Positions 1 to 10,550 of a stretch of DNA of 64,000 nt are shown here, one piece after another; within the stretch, counting starts at the first letter, position 1, and each line of letters begins with the position of its first letter. This stretch comes from Acanthaster planci (taxonomy: Eukaryota; Echinodermata; Asteroidea; Valvatida; Acanthasteridae): assembly GCF_001949145.1 (NCBI RefSeq), contig NW_019091388.1:1419733-1483732 (forward strand). Direction: 5' to 3'. The position numbers and the translations under genes were made by a program. Under the pieces are notes generated by a model. That model was not told where the DNA came from. It did no database searches and saw only the letters and a program-made list of their open reading frames with translations.

Positions 1-365
1 TGAAGGTAACAATTTCGTTTGATAAAAAGGTACGAGAGATTAACTCCGACGTTTAGAACAATGTTCTGCTTGCTTCCTATGTACCAAAAAGAACCGTGTT
101 TCGGGTGCATGATCCACCGGTTCGCGCGCAATGCCATTTGTTATTAGGCGATCTCTTTTCCGGGTACCCGATGTTAACAAAAAACGGGTACCCGGTTCTA
201 AAAATACCCGCAAATGCACACTCCTAATCATAACTCTAACAATGTCCACTATCTTTTTGGATACCAGATGTGTCTGAATTGGGTAGCTATGGCTGGGTAC
301 AAGACTTCGGACAAATGGAAGATTTCCACCACGGTGCTTGACCCACGATTTGCACACAGACTTAC
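1..365. other. Intron between the two PDZ2 exons (partial)
   Basis: This is the intron downstream of the PDZ2 start exon. Apart from the palindromic repeat at 161-226 nothing is recognised. No reading frame matches the expected C-terminal half of PDZ2. Confidence 0.75.
161..226. repeat. Fragment of a GGGTACCC-type palindromic repeat
   Basis: Two CGGGTACCCG palindromes lie at 161-170 and 185-194, followed by ATACCCGCAAATGCACACTC ending near 226. Read on the minus strand the edge is GAGTGTGCATTTGCGGGTA, which resembles the ends of hAT-like MITEs seen in many animals (recollection, not a search). The other terminus is not identified and may lie further left. It sits in the intron that splits PDZ2. 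Confidence 0.4.
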
Positions 366-485
366 GATGCCATTCTGCACGCTGAATCCCAGCTGGTACT
401 TGGTGTCTGGTCTCTTGATGAGAACTTGGGTTACTGGTGGACAGGAGACAATGTTGAACTTGGCCAGGCTCTGGCTCTTCAAAGA
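366..485 (-). CDS. APBA: APBA/Mint exon: end of PDZ1 and start of PDZ2
   Basis: This is a 120-nt exon with phase 0 at both ends, giving 40 residues (273-312 of the part assembled here). It supplies the last strand of PDZ1 (KFNIV), the short inter-PDZ linker SCPP and the first half of PDZ2, including [20 protein letters not shown], whose LGF is the carboxylate-binding loop of PDZ2. The acceptor reads ctgctgcag and the donor gtaagtctg. In the APBA family the two PDZ domains pack as a tandem and bind C-terminal peptides of presynaptic and receptor proteins. The next exon, carrying the rest of PDZ2 and the C-terminus, should lie left of position 1; nothing in 1-365 encodes it. Similarity to vertebrate APBA1 is strong and nearly gap-free. 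Confidence 0.95.
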
Positions 486-1245
486 CTGCAGCAGGTGGCA
501 AAAGACAGGACAAACCAGAATTAGACATGCAACAATGGGAATATGAAGACATGTTCAATCCTTGAGTGAGTGCCCTAAAAGCTGGAGTGAAGTCTGCACC
601 TGACTGGTGACTAGAAAAATTCGACAAATTCGACGAGGCAATTGGTAACAACTGTAGCCCCCAGAAGCAAACTTGGGGTCCTACAGACGAAATATGATGC
701 AACTACCCCCTCTAGAGGTGAAGAATGCCACATTTATTACTCGTGGATGTTTCACCGGCAAACTGCTCCACAATGGTGTATCCTTGGTATATGAATCACA
801 TTGCATGCTCTACGTGTACAGTTTTTATAACTTCAGCTCAACCAAGACTACAGCCATGTGTTACAGGCATGAGAGCACCTCTAGACACAGGTACCGGGTA
901 TGCAACTGGTAAGCACCGCTGTTTTCTGGTCCTAATGTGAGCCCCTCCCCCAAATATTGATGTACTTCTTTCATCACCATGCCATCCATGTACTTAAACA
1001 CTTGCATTCTGTCACATGTAACTCCACTAACGCTGCCTTGGTTTTTCTGCCTAATTTTTGTGACTTCATCTAATATTTCCATTTATTTGGGGACTGGGGA
1101 AAAAACTACAATAATTGCTAGCAGGAGAAATAGAAAGTCACTGGCTGCACAAGACTTCGTGTATACTACTCAGTCTGTATTGGCATGGATGGGAAGTACG
1201 TGCAGAACGCACAGGAAACCAGCTGATTTACAGCTGACCCCTCAC
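486..1245. other. APBA intron, 760 bp
   Basis: Non-coding sequence between the PDZ1 exon and the PDZ2 start exon, phase 0. No repeat or RNA recognised. Confidence 0.85.
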
Positions 1246-1458
1246 CTTGATCATCTGTTGGCACTGTGCCAGGGGTAGGCCCACTAGGCTGGTGCCGTTG
1301 ATGGACATGACCTGGTCACCTATGTTGAGCTTGCCCGAGCGAGCCGCTGCCCCAAACTGGGACATATTGGCTATGACCACGGTGGGGATGAGCGAGCCCC
1401 ACCCAGACTCCACAATGACCACGCCCATGATCTCACCCCGCTCCTTCTCAATCAGGAC
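1246..1458 (-). CDS. APBA: APBA/Mint exon: PDZ1 domain
   Basis: This 213-nt, phase 0-0 exon encodes 71 residues (202-272 of the assembled part). It opens with [10 protein letters not shown], the linker from the PTB domain, then runs through most of PDZ1: [20 protein letters not shown], then [20 protein letters not shown]. The GDQVMSING motif and the SGWGS loop in place of a standard GLGF loop are diagnostic of the first PDZ domain of Mint/X11 proteins. Acceptor tactttag and donor gtgaggggt are canonical. In animals this domain recruits channels, receptors and other synaptic or trafficking partners. No frameshift or stop is present, and the third bases have diverged while the protein is conserved, as expected for a functional gene. 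Confidence 0.97.
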
Positions 1459-2699
1459 CTAAAGTATTTGAACACAGAAATAACAAGTGTTTCTTCAGGT
1501 CTGCATTTGGGTTACGCTATAATAATTCTCACCTGCACAAGCTAGCCGGGTCCAGTGTTGCAAACACATCATGTCCTGCATCACATTGTTATGAATGGCA
1601 CCTCCGAGTGAACAGTAACTTACAGGGGGCTCGTTATTCATGCAACATATTCTCAGGGGCTTTTTACACCAAACAATCAAGTTAGACTCCCCACAGCACA
1701 ATGTACATTGTACTTATTGGGTACATTTCAATTACTGTGTAAGTAAAGTCTCGGCTGGATGAATTTTCAGTGCAGGTGCCCAAATCCATCTCCAGGGCGT
1801 GCGTGCCTGGACTACTAAATGTGTCCACACAGGAGTATTCAGTTGCCTTCGGACATGTATCAGATGACATATCCTCAAAGCTTCTAGTTGTCTTCACTCC
1901 CCGGGAAACTCATCTATTTTTGTTTCCAGGGTATTTGGCATAATGATGGCAATTTGTCAGCCTTCGGGCACAGCTTTGGCTCTTTTAGAGGTTCAAGCTA
2001 TTCTCAGAGGCTCCTTGGTAATGCCATTTTACTGAGAAATAAAAACAAACTGATTCAGGTATCCGAAGGATATAAATTCAGCTGGAAAACACATCATCTT
2101 ATTGTGAATAAACTCCCGCTGTTTAAACTCGAGTCTCTAAACTGAAAGTCGAGAGCAAACATGCTGCAGTCCACAAAGCTGGTAACATTAGGAACTAAAC
2201 TTCAATGCCAAGACACAGCACGTAGTCAACTTAGGAATACACGTACAACCGATGGACCTCTTTCTTTTGACATCAGAGTGTTATTTTTTTGCCAACAACA
2301 GGCTGGTGTTCAACCATTGGCTGGCTGTCAATACACTTCAGCCCAAGTATAATCCACCAAGTGTTAATAGGAAGGCATGGCCCTTTCCAAATGCACAATT
2401 TGTGGCCCAAACCGAGGGTGAAATTTCTACAAAAGGTGGCCACCCATACAGACAGTGCAATATTAGACAGATCTACATTTCCTACGCAGTTCCTTTACCA
2501 CTGAGTTGATGAGATCAATGTCTCAGTATGTCTATGGAAACATGGATGCACAACACAGACACTGACATTCAATCCAGCATTTACATGTACACTGTTCTTG
2601 GGGGGAAAAAAAAGCAAAAAAAAAAAAAATAAAATAAAATAAAAAAGCATGTCTTTTATTTTTTTAGACAGGACATGTCAATCTGAGAGTACACCTTAC
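1459..2699. other. APBA intron, 1.24 kb
   Basis: Phase 0 intron between the PTB C-terminal exon and the PDZ1 exon. It contains the A-rich tract at 2606-2647; nothing else is recognised. Confidence 0.85.
2606..2647. repeat. A-rich tract with AAAAT units
   Basis: A run of A bases broken by G/C and three AAAAT-like units, about 50 bases from the donor of exon 2700-2879. It may be the tail of a degraded retroposon, but no body is recognisable. Confidence 0.7.
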
Positions 2700-2879
2700 C
2701 TCCTTCTCACACTCCTTGTTGGAGAAGAGCATGAGGTCATCGCCATATATCTCCTGGGAGTTGAGCACATCATGGTAGTCCAGCTCATTGACATGATGGT
2801 CCTCGATGCCGTTGGCCTTCAGGAACTCCAGATAGGCCATGGCAAAGGCCTGGCCAATGGTCTGGGCAATCAGCTGAGC
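2700..2879 (-). CDS. APBA: APBA/Mint exon: end of PTB domain and PTB-PDZ linker
   Basis: This 180-nt, phase 0-0 exon gives 60 residues (142-201). It begins AQLIAQTIGQAFAMAYLEFL, the long C-terminal helix of the PTB domain, which packs against the peptide groove. An acidic linker follows, with YHDVLNSQEIYGDDLMLFSN and then KECEKE. In APBA proteins this linker folds back over the peptide site and is thought to be autoinhibitory; the conserved Tyr in the QEIYGDDL stretch corresponds to the one implicated there, from memory of the family. Acceptor is ccatccag and donor gtaaggtgt. The linker ends directly at the KE|VL junction with PDZ1. Confidence 0.95.
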
Positions 2880-5800
2880 CTGGATGGAGTGGGGACGGAG
2901 GGAAGGGGGATAGAGGGAGACAAAGGTATGGTACCATTCAGAATCAGATATCCAGGACAGAGATTGTCAGCCAATTGCAGACAGGCCACCGGTGACGATT
3001 ACGAGTGAGGGGAGAACACTGCATCGCTGATGCCTAAATCCAGAGTTGCCTTCCACTTGTCTCTTCAAATGGAGGATATCAACTGCTACTCTGGTAGGAT
3101 TCAAAAATCGGAAACTCTTGCTTCTAGAGCAGCCAGCTTGGTGAAAGGGAAACTCCTGACCTAATCACGGATTACTCAAGCGAAGTACATGCATGCCTCT
3201 TGTTGGCAGACTGCTATCCTTGAACAAAATTAACTGCTGTGCTGTACTTGTGCCAGGCAACGACCTTCCTCCAACAGTCTTTTTAAAAAAAAGGCCAGCG
3301 ATTCATTTTAGTTTTCCTCCAAGAAAATCCCACTCCCAACACAATTACCACTGCTGGTTTGCAAATATTTTCTTTGTTGTGTTTTTTTCCCCCACGACAG
3401 TCGTGGTTGAAATCGATGGTCTACGCCATCCATTAGCAGGGAATTGTCTAGACAAAGAGGTTGGTTGTGGCAGACCAGCCATCAGAGTGTACACTGCCAA
3501 CTGTGTGTGTGTGCCTATGCTGCGAGGGGAAATGGGCATTTAAGAAACCGGCCACTTTTCTCAATCAGAATTTCCTGCTTTCTGCTTAGGTTACAATGTG
3601 CATCCTGTGCATGGATAGTACCAGGGTTATTAAGCGTGTGATCAAGCTTTCACAGTTCATGTCACTTTCATTTTTTACTTTGCTTTTTTTTGGCAGGCCT
3701 CCATATATTTCCGCTATTTATACTGCGCACTGGGGTGTTATTTAGATTTCCTTGTATTGTGCCTGGAGCACTGTTAAAAACATTACTACGCACCGCTTCC
3801 AAACTCTTGTTTGTATGTCTTTTCAATAGACTGTATTGTGTGGTTTTACATGCTATTGTACAGAACCATTCTTAGCATTTCACACCAAAGTCAAATACCT
3901 AAATCAAGAGGAACTCACATACGGCTGTCAAACAGACCCAGATTTGTTACAGTTTTTGGTTGAACAATCTTCATGAGGAAAGTTGCAAATGAAAAAAGAA
4001 CATGGAATTTTATGAAAGGACTGAAAGCAGAACCTTTTCAATAAAAATGTCTACTATAATTTTCGGAATATAAGCCACCTGGTGTATAAACCGCAGCACG
4101 CAAAATTGGCAAATCAAGATTTAAAGTCGGCGTATAAGCTGCATCAGCGTGTAAGCCGCACCACAGTGCTGACAATAGAGCCACAAAGTTCATTGAGCTG
4201 TGTGCTGAAGTGCCAATACAGCATGAACAGTCCTAAAAAATGCAGGCAAAAGGCGAATGAATGTCACCATAAAAAGTGAGTTTTAAGTCCTCAAATTTAA
4301 TACTTTAGTGGGCTGGATGGTGGTCCTGCACAGGCCATGCATCAGTTCTTGCCCTTTGTCCAGTAGTCGAAAGATCATTTTATCTCGTAGGCCAGCTATT
4401 TCTTGCCAAAAGAATAGGCTTTTATATAAAAAAAATACCTCTGTAACTGTCCACTGCAATACATCTGGTTATCTCAAGGTTTCTGTGATGCCAAATCGCT
4501 TCAGATATGAAAAATTTGCCGCAACCCCTTGTACGAATCATCGTATGGAACCGCATGTGTTGAATGCATGCTGCACGTGGCATGTCACACACACGCATTG
4601 CATGCACTACCGCGATTGTTCAAACCCTGTTTTCAGGCTAGCCTGACTGCTACCACAGACCCATTCATGGACAATCCAATCGCTGACTCTTTCTGATAAC
4701 CACATGATGACAGAAAGTGTTGTCATCGGTAAACCCACGTGGAAAAACCCTGGCATATCACGCTGAATACGATCAGCGAAAAGATGACAGTTCTATCACA
4801 TGAAGGTACACTATTGAAGTGGTTGAATTTTGTATAATAGTAGAAAGAAATCTTTAGGTTAATAAAACAATAAAAAAAAAACGTGATTAAAATCACACAA
4901 GGTAAAAGTTCATTCAGGAAAGACGACCGGATGACTCAAGTCAACACAGGACTGTGTAGAGAAAACGGAACTCGAAAAACTCAAAGATGTCTAGAGACAC
5001 GTCAGTTGTGATACGGCACTGAGAAAAGAAGGACAAACATGGTGGCGTGACTGCAGCGCATAGTGGCAGGTCAAGGGGCACCTTGGACGATTAAGTCTTT
5101 TCAGCGAATGGCTATACGCGCATGGGAAATTTGGATATGTAGCGACTGCTTGGGTAGGTAGAACACCATAGACTTTAAGATTACGTACATATTTCATGGA
5201 TGTGTTTTGTGACTCCGTGACTCAGGGAATTCTGTTAACTCGAAATCTGGACAAGTCAAATTTTTATTTATCCTCTGAGATTCAAGTTTTTAGATGTAAT
5301 CGGGAACCATCAAAAACATGACTGCGCCACCTGCATGTGGTATGCGTGGCTACGGGTTCGGCTTTTGTGACTGATTTTATCCTTTAAAGTTTGCCGTGTA
5401 AGCTGCCCGGGGTATAAGCCGCAGAGACATTTTTCAGAGTGAGAATCAACATATAAGCCACGGCTTATCTTCTGAAAATGACAGTACTTTGATCTGTCTC
5501 AATAGCTGCATGGGCTGTACTGTACAAAGCTGAAATAATATTTCTTTCATGATAGAACTGCATGGCCAAAAGAAAGGAAACCAGCGTCAGTATAATACAA
5601 TTCTTGGCAAGCCCACACAAGCCAAAATTACTGCAATGCAATCCTACTCAGGTGGACAACATCACTCTCAAGATGACACACTATCACTTTCCAGTTTCTG
5701 GGCCAATATTCTCTCTGTTGACAACTTGGGCGCATCTCTGTTGTGACAGCATGTTGCAGGACATTCGTGTTTACACTCTAACACAACAGGTCCAGTGGGG

Positions 5801-6678
5801 GAAAAAAAAAGGAAACTGGTTAAAGGAGAAAATTCTTGCAGCCCTTGATGGAGACACTGGCCACAGGCTGTGTTTGAACAGGTGTTTGTTTCAAATGAAG
5901 CCGCCAAGAGAATGCTTGGAGGAGACCAAATTGAAATAGCAGCTGCCTTGTAGCCAACAGACACTAAAAGTAGTTCATCCAAACACTGGGGAAACAACTA
6001 CACGACTCATTTCCGCTGTTTTTATCTCTCTTTTCTGTTAAGGTAAAAAACTGAGTATCATGTGAATCATCTAATCCACTTCCCTTCTCATTCCCAAAAT
6101 AAAAGTATTTTCAATTGTCCAGAGTCTTATAATTTTTATTGTTTTTTCTCTACTGCTAAGTTGATTTCTTATCTACTGTCAGTGTTTCTCATGTGGCATT
6201 TTCAATAAGCTGATCAGTACTTGATGACAGAAAGTACTCAAGCACAATACTGCGGGGAGCTATCAACAGGTCCTATCAAAAAGAAAATGAGAGGAACGCA
6301 AGATCTGGACACAAGCAATCAGTGGACTAAATATAGAAAAGCATTTAGGAAAAGGGAGCCTCTAACTCTAGAGCAAGCTCAGATGCTGATTTGTTTTATG
6401 CCAAGCTTCACGGTGACCAAAAATGTATGCACATCAGGGCAGAAATGTTGCACCACATGCATTTCTAATGGCAATTTTTTCAGAGACGTTCCAATGCTCT
6501 CTCGTGTATGGATACTTCGAGTGTCGCGCCTACTTCTTAATGCAACGTTTCCGTCTGATGTTAGCATGTTGCTTCCCGTGCTTTTGACTAGTGGTCTAGT
6601 GAAATGAACGAGTAAACTTAGCACCTGAACTTGCCGTGGGATATATGTTTTAAGACGTAAGGTAGGAGCTCTACTCAC
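2880..6678. other. APBA intron, 3.8 kb
   Basis: Phase 0 intron inside the PTB coding region. It is interrupted by the 1.43-kb Tc1/mariner-type element at 4054-5484. The rest shows no coding sequence or known RNA. Confidence 0.85.
4054..5484. mobile_element. Tc1/mariner-superfamily type element, non-autonomous, TA target duplication
   Basis: The ends are imperfect inverted repeats: the left starts CTATAATTTTCGGAATATAA and the right, on the minus strand, starts CTGTCATTTTCAGAAGATAA. TA flanks both ends (4052-4053 and 5485-5486), the target preference of the IS630-Tc1-mariner superfamily. Just inside both ends lie 'tataagccgc'-like words in opposite orientation (about 4069-4160 left, 5396-5468 right), a subterminal pattern common in animal DNA transposons of this type. 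The 1431-bp interior has no reading frame above about 112 codons and no DDE/D transposase motif I can see, so it is a decayed or deletion-derivative copy dependent on enzyme supplied elsewhere. Confidence 0.72.
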
Positions 6679-6870
6679 GTCCTCCGTCTCAAAGACATGG
6701 CAGATGATCTTGCGGGGCTGTCGTCTGCCCTCCGAGTCCACCATCATGCCGCTGTCCTCCATGGCTTCGTCCAGCGTCCTGGTCACTCGCCGTCTGGCCA
6801 TGATGACCACAATGTTGCCGATGTCCGCGATGTAGGAGATCGTCTTCAGGGGGTGGTCCATCATCGTCTC
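6679..6870 (-). CDS. APBA: APBA/Mint exon: PTB domain core
   Basis: This 192-nt, phase 0-0 exon encodes 64 residues (78-141). The sequence [20 protein letters not shown] followed by IMARRR is the PTB signature strand pair that pairs with NPxY ligands (GYENPTY of APP in vertebrates). It continues through a variable hydrophilic loop ([20 protein letters not shown]) into [11 protein letters not shown]. The loop differs in sequence from vertebrate APBA1 but is about the same length. The acceptor ttggacag and donor gtgagtag are canonical. The neighbouring exon boundaries fall between ADTQ and ETMM on one side and ETED and AQLI on the other, so the whole PTB fold is covered without a gap. Confidence 0.96.
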
Positions 6871-9163
6871 CTGTCCAATGAACAAAAGATTCCCAAAATT
6901 ACCCCTATTTGTGGAGGCACAGACAAACAACTGATGATTCATATCTGGGCCTGATGCCAAAGAGAAGCTAAACACAAAAACGGGCCCAACACTGAAACCA
7001 TTTGAAGAATTTATTTTCAAAATATGATAAGTGCCATGTTGGTACCTTTCACAACCCCATCCTCTCCTGGCTGCCTCAAGACTGTTTCAATGGGTTTCAT
7101 GAAGATAAACACAACTTAATAAACCAATACAGTGAAAAAACTAAGTATTAAAAGGCAAACTTGGTGCTGTTATTTTTAGTATTTCATAATAAGCAAAAAC
7201 TTTAACTTGCTGCTTAATGGAAAAACTCATCTGCTTTAGGTTACCAGCCAAAAACGTCAAGTGATTTGCATTGCTCATGACTGGTATTGCAAATTTTGTT
7301 TGTTTTTTCATTTCTTTGCTGAATCTGAGTTGCGGACAAAAAGATATCTTGTGTGACATTTCCAGTTAAAAATGCACCAAAAACTCCCTGAATGTACATA
7401 CCAGCTAGTATCGGCTCTTTCCACATTAACTAAGTTTCCATATTTACTATAAGTTGGGTGAGATGTTGTAATACAAAGCAATATGGGGCTCAAAGAACAG
7501 AAAGAGGGTGGGATACTGCAACAAATACCTTTTTCCCTTATCACTCCACAGTCTCAATATGTTTTCAAGATGGAAGCAAAAGTGGAAAGACTAATAGGCA
7601 GGCACTGTTGCCATGACCAAACATGCTGGGAGCTGTCCACAAGAAAACTATGGATGGGGCACACTGTATACATGTGTGTCCAATTTCCTACTGAATGGGC
7701 CTGAAAACCATTACTGCTGCGCCATTTACCTGTGCTGATGTGAGATAAACACATGCCTCAATGAGGGTGCAAAGTGGATGGTTACAACTTCAGCATCAGT
7801 GGGTGCCGTATATGAACAGTAAACAGCGGGTCAGGAACACTTCGACAGTTCTTCTACCCAATTGGTCACCCTCTCTACAATTTATGTACGTCTGTGAGCA
7901 CAATCTGCCCACAGTCCTTCAATACTGGGATTCTCTCATTTTTTTTTTTTGGTTGTTGCTGTGTGGAAGATTCAGGCGGTTCTGAGGTTCAGTTATGATA
8001 AACCGGCAATAACACAAGGTGGCTGAAAGGGTGTGATAAATGTTACTGGACTGCCCCGCCCCCTCCCACCCCACAGAATGAGCCTCGAGCAGATATTCTT
8101 TTCAAGTGTTTGTCTTCATAAGCAACAGAGAGAAATTTCTCAGCTCTTTGTGTCACTCAGAGTGGCATGCTAATAAATGCAGATGGCACGTGGGAGAAAA
8201 CATCGACATTTCCTATTGATTTCCATTCAGAAAGTTTTCTTTGCTGCTTCTGGCGATTTGTGGCTCATTTGGTACGGTTGGGCCACAACCGGAGGGTGCT
8301 TGCTTTAACGGTTCACAGCTAAGGTATGAGACAGGCTTAAGTTGCATTAATCTTGACAAACTGCAGCACTACTGTGGAGATATCAAATGGCACATTCTCT
8401 GTTTAATTTGCAAGGAATAGAGTGTCTTGTGTAAAGTAGCAGTGACTAGAGTCTGCCTTCTTTTATAACACCTCACCCACAGATGCTGCATCTTGAGTGG
8501 CAACGAGCTGGTCACAAGTCATTTGCTTGTTTTCTACCTTATTGTGCACGGCCAAGAGTACAATATCTGAAGCAACAAAAGTACCAAGCAATCAAAGTGC
8601 CATACATGTAACAAGTGGTGCTGTATGCAAATGGTTGTAGGCATTGAGGGCATTCTCAAGTGCTAGTAATACTGAGCTGTGCTCAACCATTTCATGCAGA
8701 GCCACTGTGGAAAAATGCTATTGAAATCTCAACACGTTCCATATTCAAATACAAGCACATTTTTAGTTGTATTTAGGTTAAATGAATCAGTTATTGCTTA
8801 AATTGAGCAGAATCTGTGGGAGAGGTGTTAGAAAACACATACTGACTGCTTTAACTCACTGGGCATTAGCATCAGCTTCCCTTGGTGATCCCTGGATCAT
8901 GCTACTTTCCCTCAGCTTGGCCTCGGGAAAAATAAGACTGCTCTATGGATCACCTCAGAAGGCTAGTTATACAACACCACTCAAAATAGTCAATAGCTGT
9001 ATACCATCCTCCAAATTTCTCTGTTACATTGTACATCCTGGTGGATTTCAAGGAATCCGGGAGGCAAGGGTGAAACCATCCTCGACTTTTTTTTTTCCTG
9101 GAAGATTGTCTTTCACCATTTCAGTGAACTTGGACATTTTACAAGAGTGAACTTGGACCCGAC
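6871..9163. other. APBA intron, 2.3 kb
   Basis: Phase 0 intron in the PTB region. No repeats, RNAs or further exons are recognised. Confidence 0.85.
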
Positions 9164-9250
9164 CTGTGTGTCTGCATTGAGGACTTTGATCTTCTCGTTG
9201 GAGATAGACAGGTCCACCTCTGTGCTGGGCTGCTCCTCACCTTCTGGGGC
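9164..9250 (-). CDS. APBA: APBA/Mint exon: PTB domain, small exon
   Basis: This 87-nt, phase 0-0 exon gives 29 residues (49-77): APEGEEQPSTEVDLSISNEK, then IKVLNADTQ. It matches the stretch of APBA proteins with APEGE..P.TEVDLFIS and IKVLNAD, the second and third strands of the PTB sheet. The acceptor is tgtttccag. The donor is gtcggg, weak at +3 and +4. It follows the preceding exon directly at K|AP, where vertebrate APBA1 carries an extra MAQKLAKSRKK. I found no equivalent microexon starting with a Met-Ala codon pair in the intron to the right, but a diverged one could be missed. Confidence 0.94.
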
Positions 9251-9587
9251 CTGGAAACATGACCACACACACAAAAAAGTTGGCTCAGATCAAATAAATA
9301 GCACAAAATAAATACAGCACCACACTGTCAAGTTGCCTCCTGCAGTGCTCTGAGGAAAGTGAATTCCTCAAGGTGATAATTCCTCATCCAGCCTGATAAC
9401 CGTCAAGATGCATTAGGTAAATCATATCAATCTGAAGAAAACCTCTTGATTGGAAAAAGAATTGGTACTGCCATGCACAATGCAACTTACGCATTACGAT
9501 GAATACGGTACTTAATCCAGTAAAACCTTGAGGACAGTGAGTTGTATTCCTTGACTGTTTAACTAGGACCCTTGTCAGTAAGGTGAT

Positions 9588-9652
9588 GACTTAGCATGTA
9601 GGGTTGGTGTGGAGTCAGGACTTAGCATGTAGGGTTGGTGTGGAGTCAGGAC
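9588..9652. repeat. 31-bp tandem duplication, 2.1 copies
   Basis: A 31-bp unit beginning GACTTAGCATGT occurs at 9588-9618 and again at 9619-9649 without a mismatch, followed by the first three bases of a third copy. The identity suggests a recent event. Confidence 0.93.
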
Positions 9653-10473
9653 AGACTGAAACTAATACCTAACTTACTGATCAACAAAGACATTGAATTC
9701 GGCGATGATTTGGCACTGTGAGATACATGTCAGGTCAGGTGTTCAACAGTATAGCTACTCACATCACTTTTATCTGTTTGTTTCATAGGAATCACTTTTG
9801 GGTATGCTGGTGGGTAAAAATTTTAAAAAAGACAAGGACCCTACACGTAGTGAGGTGACTGAACAACACTTGGGTGAAGTAATGTGTGGTCAATACAGAG
9901 GCTGCTTATATTTTATATTCCATATACATGTACATGCACAAAGGGCGTTAATAATGCCATCCTAACTGTCAGGTGTACTGAACTTTGAGTGCACATGTTA
10001 AATGTCCAATATAAAGAGAACCATTATTTTCCATGAAATAGTTATTTACCGTAAGTCCACATGAAAATTAACAAAATGTGCATTATATGAATGCCCCCCC
10101 TAAAAAACTGTACAATTACAATCAGTTTGTGCGAGCATGTTTGAAAAGTGCTGAATCACAAGAAGAAGGTGACTGATTTCCTATCAAGGCAAGACGACAT
10201 CAAGCTACCTGAAACCAGCTAAAAATAAACTAAAAACAATCTGAACATGAGAGCATAAGCCAAAAAAAAAAAAAGAGAGGACAAAAAAAGTAACATATGT
10301 CATCAATAATCATGAAAATGCTTTCTTTGTCAAATTAAACATCTGAACATATGGCTTCTACTCTAGTAGACACTAGCGTGGGCAGTGTGGGCGAATGTTC
10401 GGTCAACTTATTACATCAAAATGAACATGATTTTGGATTGTGTGTAAATAATTTGAGATAAAAGTGATAAATA

Positions 10474-10550
10474 AGGTGGTGGTGGACTGGTGGTGAAAAG
10501 GTGGTGGTGGTGACGGTAGTGAATGTGGCAGTAGTGGTGGTAATGGTGAC
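10474..10550. repeat. GTG-rich trinucleotide tract
   Basis: An imperfect run of GTG/GGT triplets with scattered substitutions. Any reading frame through it is an artefact of the repeat. Confidence 0.85.

Noticed and set aside
40-702. 220-codon minus-strand open frame over the PDZ2 exon
   Set aside because: It reads the antisense-side exon in the wrong frame. The true frame is the 40-codon PDZ2 exon at 366-485.
6379-7020. 213-codon minus-strand open frame
   Set aside because: Only 6679-6870 is coding. The flanks are intron that happens to stay open past the splice sites.
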